From: Polaromonas sp. CF318
GTDB lineage: Bacteria; Pseudomonadota; Gammaproteobacteria; Burkholderiales; Burkholderiaceae_C
NCBI RefSeq assembly: GCF_000282655.1
Contig: NZ_AKIV01000004.1
Span: 1-37,586, forward strand
Length of the DNA: 37,586 nt
Direction: 5' to 3'
Made by a program: the position numbers and the translations under genes. Numbering within the stretch: the first letter of the stretch is position 1; each line of letters opens with the position of its first letter. The notes beneath the pieces were generated by a model. The model made no database searches. It saw only the letters and a list, made by a program, of their open reading frames with translations, and was not told where the DNA came from. Shown here one piece after another: positions 7,760 through 15,124 of this stretch.

Positions 7760-8626
7760 ATGGAGTTCGAACACGTCACCTTCGACCTGCCACACGGCAC
7801 CTTTCACGCGTTGCAGGGGGGTGATCCCGATGGCCAACCGACCATCGTCTTGCACGGCTTCCCGGACCATCCCCCGACCGCGAAGCCCTTCCTTGCCGAA
7901 CTCGGCCGCCGCGGACGTCACGTCGTCGCACCCTGGCTTCGCGGTTACGCGCCGTCCCCGACTGCGGGGCCATTCGACTTCGCAGCCCTCACCAGCGACG
8001 TGCTCGCGCTGATCGACCGCTGGTCTCCGGGGCAGCCCGTGGAGTTGATTGGCCACGACTGGGGCGGCGCGATCACATACGATGTCTGCGTCACCGCCCC
8101 GGAGCGGATCAAACGCGCAGTCACGATGGCATTCCCCCACCCTCTGACATTTCTGAGCCAGCCGCGCCTCTCTCAGCTACGCCGGAGCTGGTACATGGGG
8201 CTCTTCCAACTGCCGGGAAGCGGCTGGATCGTCAGCGCCCGAGATCTCGCCCTCATAGACCACCTATGGCGTCAGTGGTCGCCCGGCCTCTCGCTCGATC
8301 CAGTTGTCCAGGCGGAGCTCCATGAGACCCTGCGGGCGAGCATGCCTGCCCCCTTGCGCTACTACCGGGGGCTGCTTCGGCCCGGCATGCTTGGGGCGAT
8401 GCGCCGCCTGTCTCAGCCGATCACAACGCCCCTGCTGCAGCTCCACGGTTCCGACGATGGCTGCATCTTCCCCCAGCAGGTCAACGACAGACATCGGTTT
8501 GCCGGCCCACACGCGCTGGAGGTCGTCCCCGAAGTCGGTCACTTCCTGCACATCGATGCCCCCGAGGCGATCGCGGAACGGATCGCGGCATGGGCCGAGC
8601 AGCGCCATTTCCCCCTGCCTCGATAA
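7760..8626 (+). CDS. Alpha/beta hydrolase, epoxide-hydrolase/dehalogenase-like
   Basis: A 288-residue alpha/beta hydrolase. The oxyanion-hole motif HGFPD is at 32-36. The nucleophile elbow GHDWGG (98-103) has Asp100 as nucleophile, which marks the epoxide hydrolase/haloalkane dehalogenase branch rather than Ser esterases. The acid is Asp232 or Asp233 (HGSDDG), and the catalytic His is His261 (EVGHFLH). The length is normal for the family. An in-frame open stretch runs upstream, but it is the neighbour's coding region. The ATG at 7760 directly precedes the conserved N-terminus and has GAGAAG before it. The substrate cannot be told from the sequence. Confidence 0.88.
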   Translation: MEFEHVTFDLPHGTFHALQGGDPDGQPTIVLHGFPDHPPTAKPFLAELGRRGRHVVAPWLRGYAPSPTAGPFDFAALTSDVLALIDRWSPGQPVELIGHDWGGAITYDVCVTAPERIKRAVTMAFPHPLTFLSQPRLSQLRRSWYMGLFQLPGSGWIVSARDLALIDHLWRQWSPGLSLDPVVQAELHETLRASMPAPLRYYRGLLRPGMLGAMRRLSQPITTPLLQLHGSDDGCIFPQQVNDRHRFAGPHALEVVPEVGHFLHIDAPEAIAERIAAWAEQRHFPLPR

Positions 8627-8667
8627 AAGGGTAGCTGGTTAAGAACGAATCAGAACAAGGAGATAGC

Positions 8668-9549
8668 ATGACAGAGCAAAATGCCTATCGGGTCGCCGAC
8701 TGGAATGGCCAAAGCGGAGAGCGCTGGGTCGCCAACCAGGCCCGGCTCGACGCCATGGTGGCGGTGTTCGGCCAGGCCGCGATCGAAGCCGTCGCGCCCG
8801 CGACGGGCGAGCGCGTGCTGGACGTCGGCTGCGGCGCAGGCGCGTCGAGTCTGGCTCTGGCCGCCCGCGTCGGCGCGGGGGGCCAAGTGCTGGGAGTGGA
8901 CATATCCGAAGCGCTGATCGGCCGAGCGCGCGCGCTTGCGCCACGGGATGCGCCGGCCCTGTTCCGGGTGGCCGACGCCAGCAGCGCCGAGCTGCCCGAG
9001 GGCGCGTTCGACATCCTGTTTTCGCGTTTCGGGGTGATGTTCTTCGACGATCCGGCAGGGGCGTTCGCCCACTTGCGACGCGCGCTCCGGCCGGGCGGGC
9101 GGGTCGCTTTCGTCTGCTGGCGCGGCGTGGCCGAGAACGATTGGGTGCGCCTGCCGATTGGCGCGCTCAAGAGCATCGTCCCGCTGGCCGCGCTGCCCGA
9201 TCCCGAAGCGCCCGGCCCATTTTCGTTCGGCGACCGGGGACGAGTGGCGCGCATCCTGACGGCAGCCGGCTTCACCGATATCGCTATCGCGCCCTTCGAT
9301 GCTTCCGTCCCGTTCGGCGAGGGCGGGACGCGGGACGCTGCGATCGACGACGCGGTGAAGATGGCGCTCGAGGTCGGCCCGCTGTCGCGCGCGCTCGCTG
9401 ATCAGCCCGACGACATCCGCGCCCGCGCCTCGGCCGCGGTTCGTGCCGTCTTCGCGGGCCTCCCCGGCGAGCGTTCGGTGATGATCGCCGGCGCAGCGTG
9501 GATCGTCATGGCGCGCAATCCGATCAGACCTGCCTCCTTGCAAAACTGA
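8668..9549 (+). CDS. Class I SAM-dependent methyltransferase
   Basis: A 293-residue soluble methyltransferase. Motif I is LDVGCGAG (51-58), motif II is GVDIS (76-80), and a post-I region (FSRFGVMFF, then [12 protein letters not shown]) follows the usual Rossmann order. The long C-terminal part (about 160-280) is less conserved and probably shapes the substrate pocket. AAGGAG lies just before the ATG. It sits 41 nt after the hydrolase and 38 nt before the SDR gene, so all may be cotranscribed. The methyl acceptor is unknown; UbiE-like or small-molecule acceptors are both possible. Confidence 0.88.
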   Translation: MTEQNAYRVADWNGQSGERWVANQARLDAMVAVFGQAAIEAVAPATGERVLDVGCGAGASSLALAARVGAGGQVLGVDISEALIGRARALAPRDAPALFRVADASSAELPEGAFDILFSRFGVMFFDDPAGAFAHLRRALRPGGRVAFVCWRGVAENDWVRLPIGALKSIVPLAALPDPEAPGPFSFGDRGRVARILTAAGFTDIAIAPFDASVPFGEGGTRDAAIDDAVKMALEVGPLSRALADQPDDIRARASAAVRAVFAGLPGERSVMIAGAAWIVMARNPIRPASLQN

Positions 9550-9587
9550 TCCTCCTCACTCCACATCCTCTACACAAGGGAACTGCC

Positions 9588-10394
9588 ATGTCGAATTCCA
9601 AAGTTGTCCTCGTCACCGGCGTGTCGTCAGGCATCGGATGCGCCGCCGCCACAAAGTTTGCCGAACAAGGCTGCCGGGTCTTCGGCACCGTGCGCAACCC
9701 GGCAAAGGCCCAAGCCATACCTGGCGTCACGCTCATTGAGATGGACATCCGCGACGATGTTTCCGTTGATCGAGGCATTCAGGCCATCATCGCGCAGGCC
9801 AAGCGCATCGATGTCCTGGTCAACAATGCGGGTGTGACCCTGCTGGGCGCGACTGAAGAAACCTCGATTTCCGAAGCCCAGACGCTGTTCGAACCCAACC
9901 TTTTCGGCCTCTTGCGCGTGATCAAGGCCGTGCTGCCGCACATGCGCCAGCAGCGTTCCGGTCGCATCGTCAATGTCAGCTCGGTGGTGGGCTTTCTATG
10001 TTCGCCGTACATGGCCTTGTATGCGGCCTCCAAATACGCTGTTGAAGGGCTGTCCGAGTCACTGGATCATGAAGTACGCCAATTCGGCATCCGCGTGTCG
10101 CTGGTCGAGCCCTCCTTCACCAAAACCAACCTTGATCTCAACGCGCCCCAGACCGCTGCCAGAATCCCGGACTACAGCAAAGAGCTTGCCATCGTCACCA
10201 AAGCCTTCCAGAACAACGTGCAAAAGGCGCCCACGCCTGAAGGCGTTGTGGCGACGATGGTCAGCGCTGCACTCGGTCCGTGGAAGATGCGCCACACGCC
10301 CAAGGGCGAAGCGTCCCTTCTGGCCAAGTTGCGCCGCTTCATGCCCGCTGGCCCGGTCGAAAAGGGCCTGCGCAAGACGTTCGGACTGGGCTGA
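9588..10394 (+). CDS. Short-chain dehydrogenase/reductase (SDR)
   Basis: A 268-residue classical SDR. The cofactor motif TGVSSGIG (10-17), the NNAG motif (79-82) and the catalytic set Ser131/132, Tyr145, Lys149 are all present. Arg36 after the second beta strand (TVRNPAK) suggests NADP(H) preference. I chose ATG 9588, preceded by AAGGGA; an open frame extends upstream to 9498 but overlaps the methyltransferase. The gene is part of the plus-strand run behind the TetR-controlled promoter. The substrate is unknown. The closest named groups would be oxidoreductases such as 17-beta-HSD-like SDRs. Confidence 0.9.
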   Translation: MSNSKVVLVTGVSSGIGCAAATKFAEQGCRVFGTVRNPAKAQAIPGVTLIEMDIRDDVSVDRGIQAIIAQAKRIDVLVNNAGVTLLGATEETSISEAQTLFEPNLFGLLRVIKAVLPHMRQQRSGRIVNVSSVVGFLCSPYMALYAASKYAVEGLSESLDHEVRQFGIRVSLVEPSFTKTNLDLNAPQTAARIPDYSKELAIVTKAFQNNVQKAPTPEGVVATMVSAALGPWKMRHTPKGEASLLAKLRRFMPAGPVEKGLRKTFGLG

Positions 10395-10440
10395 AATCAC
10401 AGCTGTGTTCACGGCCGGGTGCGAGACCTCATGGAGTGAT

Positions 10441-10902
10441 ATGAGCATGCTTGAACTGAAGGTTCCTCCCCCCATCGTGGCGCTTGTCCTGGGGCTTCTT
10501 ATGTGGCTGACGCCAGCCCTCGCGGGCCTTGTGCAGATTCCCTATCCGGCCCGCGTGCTCTGCGCCGTCGTTCTGGCGTGCATCGGCCAAGGCATCAGCA
10601 TCGCCGGAATGCTTGCGTTTCGGCGCGCCAAGACCACCGTGAACCCGGTCAAGGCAAGCCTGGCGTCCTCGTTGGTCATCCGAGGCGTGTACCGCTATAC
10701 GCGCAACCCCATGTATGTCGGGCTCTTGCTGACCCTGTTGGCGTGGGCAGTGTTTCTGGCGAATCCGCTCGCTGTCCTGTGGGTTGTCGTGTACGTGCTC
10801 TACATCATCCGGTTCCAGATCATCCCGGAAGAACGTGTGTTGGCGTCTCTGTTTGGGGAAGAGTACGAGGCTTACAAAGCGAGGGTACGCAGATGGGTAT
10901 GA
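10441..10902 (+). CDS. ICMT/PEMT-type membrane methyltransferase
   Basis: A 153-residue integral membrane protein with about four hydrophobic segments (about 11-30, 36-58, 92-108, 110-128). The family signature is clear: RGVYRYTRNPMYVGL (81-95), then RFQIIPEERVLASLFG (124-139) and EEYEAYKARVRRW. These are the SAM-binding residues of the isoprenylcysteine carboxyl methyltransferase/phospholipid methyltransferase superfamily. Bacterial members methylate diverse lipophilic acceptors, so the name does not give the substrate. It lies 46 nt after the SDR and is the last gene of the cluster. The second methyltransferase here, after 8668, is notable. Confidence 0.88.
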   Translation: MSMLELKVPPPIVALVLGLLMWLTPALAGLVQIPYPARVLCAVVLACIGQGISIAGMLAFRRAKTTVNPVKASLASSLVIRGVYRYTRNPMYVGLLLTLLAWAVFLANPLAVLWVVVYVLYIIRFQIIPEERVLASLFGEEYEAYKARVRRWV

Positions 10903-11048
10903 GCCGAGCAGCGCCGAGGCGGTGAGATAGGTGCCGTCGAAAACAGGGTGAGGGGGAGGGCACGGCCTCCTGCAACGGCTTTCAATTGAGAACCATGGAC
11001 GCCCATGGCGGTGGGTCATGACCAGCGTGGACCTCGTGCGCGCTCGGA

Positions 11049-11180
11049 ATGCCCTGTGGCCCGCGTTTTGACGCGTGCCGCGGTGAGGTGCAGGAATGGG
11101 GCAACAGTGGATGGGTCAAGGCGGTGGAGCACCTTGTGGATGGCCTCCTGAATGCGCCCGCCGTCCTGTCAGACCTGCTG
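11049..11180 (+). pseudogene. Remnant of a CurA-type reductase C-terminus
   Basis: Codons from 11058 to 11180 read as the last part of a medium-chain NADP-dependent reductase. The translation, GPRFDA through NAPAVLSDLL, aligns without gaps to the C-terminal end of the intact protein at 25583-26623. By hand count 23 of 41 positions are identical. After LSDLL the usual KVVVRL ending is lost and the frame runs into unrelated sequence. Nothing recognisable of the Rossmann domain lies upstream in the 146-nt gap after 10902. It is a degenerate fragment, not a working gene. Confidence 0.75.
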
Positions 11181-11194
11181 CACCCCATCGCGCA

Positions 11195-12100
11195 TCACCG
11201 GTCCGAATGCGTCTCAAAAACAAGCGACCTGAGCCACTGGTTCGCCGGGTCTTTGTGGTACTTGGCGTGCCAAAAAAGATTGATGGCGATTTGCGGCAAC
11301 TTTACCGGGTGGTTGACGTACCTGAGGTTGAATGGCTTCACCATTTTTTCTGCCAGACGCTCGGGCACTGTGGCCACCATGTCGGTGGATTGAAGAATAT
11401 GGCCAATCGCGACGAAATGGGGAACCGTGAGGCGTATTCGTCTTTTCTGGGAGCCGCTGTCCAGAATTTCGTCGACTTTCCCGTGCCCGGTTCCTGCGGA
11501 CGCAATCACGACGTGATCGCTCGCAAAAAAATCAGATGAAGAGACCTTCCGCTTGTCCAGTGGATGGTTTTTGCGGAATACGCAAACGTATTGCTGGGAG
11601 AACAGGCGCTGCTGGAAGAAGCCGGCCTTCAGCTGGGGCAACAGCCCTATCGCCAGGTCGACGTGGCCCGCCTCCATGGCGTCTTTCAGGTTGACGCTGG
11701 TATTGCGCACTGTGCTGATGGAAACCCCGGGCGCCACTTTCTGGATCTTTTCCATCAGGAGAGGCAGGAAGTAGATCTCGCCGATGTCGGTCATGCCGAC
11801 GGTAAAGCGCCGTTTGCTGCTGGCGGGGTCGAATGAATTCTTGACGTTGATCGCGCCGTGGATCATGCCTAGCGCATAGCCTATCGATTCGGCCAACTGG
11901 TCCGCAAAGGGCGTGGGCTGCATGCCGCTCGATGTGCGCAGGAAAAGTTCGTCGCCAAACAGCTTGCGCAGGCGCGCCAGGGCGTTGCTGACGGCGGGCT
12001 GCCCCAGGCCCAGGTTCTCCGCCACCTTGGAGACTTTTCTTTCGGTCAGCAACTGGTTAAAGATCACCAGCAGGTTCAGGTCGATGTCCTTGAGTTCCAT
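11195..12100 (-). CDS. nagR: NahR/NagR-like LysR transcriptional activator
   Basis: A 301-residue LysR regulator with an N-terminal winged HTH (about 6-65, containing NLGLGQPAVSNALARL). The effector domain carries stretches that I know from NahR/NagR: MTDIGEIYFLP (about 103-113), GTGHGKVD, VPHFVAIGHILQ and NLFWHAKYHKDPANQWLR near the C-terminus. NahR and NagR activate naphthalene/salicylate genes in response to salicylate, so salicylate or a close relative is the likely inducer. It is divergent from the salicylate hydroxylase reductase gene. A NahR-like site lies in the spacer. The symbol is given by homology; the inducer is inferred. Confidence 0.85.
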   Translation of the reverse strand: MELKDIDLNLLVIFNQLLTERKVSKVAENLGLGQPAVSNALARLRKLFGDELFLRTSSGMQPTPFADQLAESIGYALGMIHGAINVKNSFDPASSKRRFTVGMTDIGEIYFLPLLMEKIQKVAPGVSISTVRNTSVNLKDAMEAGHVDLAIGLLPQLKAGFFQQRLFSQQYVCVFRKNHPLDKRKVSSSDFFASDHVVIASAGTGHGKVDEILDSGSQKRRIRLTVPHFVAIGHILQSTDMVATVPERLAEKMVKPFNLRYVNHPVKLPQIAINLFWHAKYHKDPANQWLRSLVFETHSDR

Positions 12101-12261
12101 CTGCGACTCCTAACTGTTATTGATATCAGTGATACAGAACATTGACACCATTGTATTGACTGATTTTGGTGGGCCTCTGATCATTGCCCCATCGCCGCTG
12201 ATGTTCACCCGAAAACATGCGGCAAGGCAACTTCTCCACGAGACACACCAGACCGACCGCG
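12101..12261 (+). promoter_or_regulatory. Divergent nagR/salicylate operon control region
   Basis: The spacer holds a candidate LysR site, ATTGATATCAGTGAT (12119-12133). It fits the outer halves of the NahR consensus as I recall it (ATTCACGCTNNTGAT): ATT, the A at position 5, and TGAT at matching spacing. It lies inside a looser palindrome, CTGT (12114-12117) to ACAG (12134-12137), around the perfect TGATATCA. Downstream is TTGACA (12142-12147), but the -10 at normal spacing (TTTGGT) is poor, as expected for an activator-dependent promoter. Confidence 0.5.
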
Positions 12262-13245
12262 ATGGAAATCTTTGTCCGCCCTCTCCAGCGCACGCTGAGC
12301 GTTACCGCAGGGGTGAACCTGCTGGACGCCCTGCGCGCCAACGACGTGCCGGTGTCCTACAGCTGCCTGGCCGGGCGTTGCGGCACCTGCCGCTGCAAGC
12401 TCGTCGACGGGCAGGTGCTGGACTCGGGTGGGGCGGCGCAGCGGCCGGTGGCAGCCGGCGACCAGTACGTATTGGCCTGCCAGACCTTTCTGACGGAATC
12501 CTGCATTGTTGAGATCCCCGAGCCCGACGAGGTCGTCGTCCATACGGCAAAAATCGTCAAGGCCACCGTCGTTGCGGTGGAGGACCAGACCCATGACATC
12601 AAACGCCTGCGGCTGAAACCGGCCAAGCCCATCGAGTTTTCACCTGGGCAGTACGCCCAGCTTCAATTCACACCTGAGCACATCCGGCCTTATTCGATGG
12701 CGGGCCTGTGCGCCGACGGCGAGCTGGAGTTCCATGTGCGCCTGGTCGCCGAGGGCCGCGTCACCGGCTACGTCGCCAACACACTGAAGGTCGGCGACGC
12801 GGTACGCGTCAGCGGTCCGCTGGGTTCGGCCTACCTGCGCCGCAAGCATGCGGGGCCTATGCTGTGCGTGGCCGGCGGCACGGGCCTGGCACCCATTCTG
12901 TCCATCATCCGCGGCGTCATTGCCGAAGGCATGCGCAACAGCATCCACCTGTATTTCGGCGTGCGTTCCGAACGCGACGTCTACGGCCGGGAATGGCTGG
13001 CGGAGCTTCAGCACCAGCATCCGCAACTGAAGGTACATGTCGTGCTCGCGTCCGGCCAGGCGCCCGGGTGCCGCACCGGCCTGGTCACCGAAGCCATCGC
13101 CCAGGACTGGTCCGGCCTCGACGGCTTCCGTGCCTACCTCTGTGGTGCGCCGCCCATGGTGGAGGCCACCAGCCTGCTGGTGCGGCAGATGGGCGTGCTG
13201 CCCGAACAAATTTATGCCGATGCGTTTTATGCCAGCGGCACCTGA
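12262..13245 (+). CDS. nagAa: Salicylate hydroxylase ferredoxin reductase (NagAa-like)
   Basis: A 327-residue electron-transfer reductase passing electrons from NAD(P)H to the Rieske ferredoxin. An N-terminal plant-type [2Fe-2S] domain (about 1-90) has Cys35, Cys40, Cys43 and Cys73 (SYSCLAGRCGTCRC). A flavin domain (RPYSMAG, about 135-141) and an NAD domain (GGTGLAP, about 203-209; YLCGAPPMVEA near the C-terminus) follow. Length and motifs match NagAa/NahAa. ATG 12262 is chosen because an upstream in-frame ATG at 12217 adds a non-conserved tail. It is the first gene of the operon. No naphthalene dioxygenase subunits are here, so it should serve the 15125-17232 hydroxylase. Confidence 0.9.
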   Translation: MEIFVRPLQRTLSVTAGVNLLDALRANDVPVSYSCLAGRCGTCRCKLVDGQVLDSGGAAQRPVAAGDQYVLACQTFLTESCIVEIPEPDEVVVHTAKIVKATVVAVEDQTHDIKRLRLKPAKPIEFSPGQYAQLQFTPEHIRPYSMAGLCADGELEFHVRLVAEGRVTGYVANTLKVGDAVRVSGPLGSAYLRRKHAGPMLCVAGGTGLAPILSIIRGVIAEGMRNSIHLYFGVRSERDVYGREWLAELQHQHPQLKVHVVLASGQAPGCRTGLVTEAIAQDWSGLDGFRAYLCGAPPMVEATSLLVRQMGVLPEQIYADAFYASGT

Positions 13246-13251
13246 TCAATC

Positions 13252-13278
13252 AGACCGACCAGACCGACCAGACCGATC
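13252..13278. repeat. Tandem 9-nt repeat (AGACCGACC x3)
   Basis: Two exact units (13252-13260, 13261-13269) and one with a single change (13270-13278, AGACCGATC) fill most of the 46-nt spacer between the reductase and the gentisate dioxygenase. They end 13 nt before the dioxygenase ATG. They could be a slippage scar or a spacing variable. Confidence 0.85.
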
Positions 13279-13291
13279 AACAGGAACTTCC

Positions 13292-14341
13292 ATGAACAGC
13301 AGAAACAGCAAGCTTGAATCCCAGCTGGACCGCAAAGCCTATTACGACCGCATCGGTGCCGACAACATGACGCCCTTGTGGGAAGTTCTGGGAGCGCTGG
13401 TGCCGCACTCGCCGAAGTCGCCGGCGGTCTCGCATCTGTGGAAGTACGCCGATGTGCGCGAACGGGTCATGGAAGCGGGCAGGCTGATCAGCGCCGCTGA
13501 GGCTGAACGCCGCGTGCTGATTCTGGAAAACCCCGCGCTGCGCGGCCAATCCTGCATCACACAGTCGCTGTATGCCGGCCTGCAGCTCATCATGCCGGGC
13601 GAAGTGGCGCCGGCCCACCGCCACACCCAGTCCGCGCTTCGGCTGGTGCTGGACGGTGAGGGTGCCTACACGGCGGTCGATGGCGAACGCACAACGATGC
13701 GCCGCGGTGACTTCATCATCACACCGGCCTGGACCTGGCACGACCACGGCAACCCGGGTGATCAGCCGGTGGTATGGCTCGACGGACTAGACATTCCCAT
13801 CGTGCGTTTCCTTGATGCGGGATTTGCCGAGAAAAGCGACAGCAACTACCAGGCCGTCGTCCGGCCGGAAGGCGATGCGCTGGCGCGCTACGGTGCCAAT
13901 ATGGTGCCGGTCGATTTTTACCAGCAGCCCGCCGAGCCGACCAAGGTGTTTGTCTATCCCTGGGAACGCACGCTGGCATCGTTGAAGGCCGTTGCCGCGG
14001 GCAGCGAGCCTGATGCGCACTTCGGCCACAAGCAGCGTTACGTCAACCCGGCCACCGGCCGCTCACCCATGCCGACGATGGCGGCGTTCTCCCAGCTGGT
14101 TCCGGCAGGTTTTGAGACACGGCCCTACCGCTGCACCGATGGCACGGTTTACGTGTGCCTCAGCGGCCACGCCGAGGCAAGCATTGAAGGCAGGACCGTC
14201 CGCCTCGATGAAAACGACGTGCTGGTGGTGCCGTCCTGGCACAGCCACCAATTTCGCGCCGGTCCGGATACCGTGCTCTTCAGCTATTCAGACCGCCCGG
14301 TGCAGCAGGCCCTGGGCCTCTGGCGCGAGCACCGCGCCTGA
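13292..14341 (+). CDS. nagI: Gentisate 1,2-dioxygenase
   Basis: A 349-residue bicupin iron dioxygenase that cleaves gentisate to maleylpyruvate. The N-terminal cupin (about 95-165) supplies the iron ligands: His109 and His111 (AHRHTQSALR) and His150 (TWHDHG). The 41-residue distance from the first to the third ligand equals that of characterised gentisate dioxygenases. The second cupin (about 260-340) is degenerate, as usual. Length is normal. CAGGAA precedes ATG 13292; the open frame further upstream overlaps the reductase gene. It sits between the reductase and the hydrolase, whereas in the classical nag cluster gentisate genes lie apart from the hydroxylase. Confidence 0.92.
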   Translation: MNSRNSKLESQLDRKAYYDRIGADNMTPLWEVLGALVPHSPKSPAVSHLWKYADVRERVMEAGRLISAAEAERRVLILENPALRGQSCITQSLYAGLQLIMPGEVAPAHRHTQSALRLVLDGEGAYTAVDGERTTMRRGDFIITPAWTWHDHGNPGDQPVVWLDGLDIPIVRFLDAGFAEKSDSNYQAVVRPEGDALARYGANMVPVDFYQQPAEPTKVFVYPWERTLASLKAVAAGSEPDAHFGHKQRYVNPATGRSPMPTMAAFSQLVPAGFETRPYRCTDGTVYVCLSGHAEASIEGRTVRLDENDVLVVPSWHSHQFRAGPDTVLFSYSDRPVQQALGLWREHRA

Positions 14342-14352
14342 AGATTTCCAGC

Positions 14353-14368
14353 CTTTCAATCTTTCAAC
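14353..14368. repeat. Tandem 8-nt repeat (CTTTCAAY x2)
   Basis: CTTTCAAT (14353-14360) is followed directly by CTTTCAAC (14361-14368) in the 48-nt spacer between the dioxygenase and hydrolase genes. It is small, and recorded because similar micro-duplications recur in other spacers of this window. Confidence 0.6.
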
Positions 14369-14389
14369 CTTGCTACAGGACATAGGCCC

Positions 14390-15085
14390 GTGAACTACGC
14401 CATCGAACCCGCCGCCCTTCCCACGCTTGCCGTCGCCGGCATCACTGAACGATTTCCCGTCAACCGCATTTTTTGCGTGGGCCGCAACTACGCCGCGCAT
14501 GCGCGCGAGATGGGCAAGGACCCGGAGCGCGATCCGCCGTTCTTTTTCATGAAACCGGCCAACGCGGCCGTCGATGCGTCGACGCCGGTCAGCATTCCTT
14601 ATCCGCCGAAGACCCACAACTTCCACCACGAAATTGAACTCGTCGTCGCCATCGGCAAGGGCGGCCGCGACATCGCCGTGGCTGATGCGCTGGACCATGT
14701 CTACGGCTACGGCGTGGGCCTGGATATGACACGCCGCGACCTGCAACTCGATGCGCGCGACAAGGGCCGCCCGTGGGAATTCGGCAAATCCTTCTCGCTG
14801 TCGGCACCCGTCGGCGCGCTGTCCCGTGTGGCCGACGGCGGCCATGTCGCGCAAGGCGCCATCAGCGTCACCGTCAACGGCAGCGCCCGCCAGGCGTCAG
14901 ACGTCGCCAAGCTGATCTGGTCGGTTCCGGAATGCATCGCCTACCTGTCCGAATACGAAACGCTGGAGCCCGGCGACATCATCATGACCGGCACCCCCGA
15001 AGGCGTGAACGCCGTGCTTGCGGGCGACGTGATGCAAGGCGATATCGCGGGCCTGGCGGGCATCACGGTCACGGTGACGGCCTGA
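14390..15085 (+). CDS. nagK: Fumarylpyruvate hydrolase (FAH family)
   Basis: A 231-residue fumarylacetoacetate-hydrolase-fold enzyme expected to split fumarylpyruvate (or maleylpyruvate) into pyruvate and a C4 acid. Metal ligands are seen as Glu81 and Glu83 (HHEIELVVAIG) and Asp112 (GVGLDMTRRDLQ). The N-terminal CVGRNYAAHARE and the C-terminal GDIIMTGTPEGV are family signatures. The start is GTG at 14390 with AGGA 8 nt upstream, and the next candidate would remove conserved sequence. Its place directly after the gentisate dioxygenase supports the NagK role. No isomerase gene accompanies it. Confidence 0.88.
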   Translation: MNYAIEPAALPTLAVAGITERFPVNRIFCVGRNYAAHAREMGKDPERDPPFFFMKPANAAVDASTPVSIPYPPKTHNFHHEIELVVAIGKGGRDIAVADALDHVYGYGVGLDMTRRDLQLDARDKGRPWEFGKSFSLSAPVGALSRVADGGHVAQGAISVTVNGSARQASDVAKLIWSVPECIAYLSEYETLEPGDIIMTGTPEGVNAVLAGDVMQGDIAGLAGITVTVTA

Positions 15086-15124
15086 AGCGCAGGCGCTGAA
15101 TAAACGAAGCAAAAGGAGACAGCG

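Noticed and set aside
11096..11539. Plus-strand open frames overlapping the 3' half of the nagR gene
   Set aside because: Only the section before 11180, in the other frame, shows homology (the reductase remnant). The rest is antisense of nagR.
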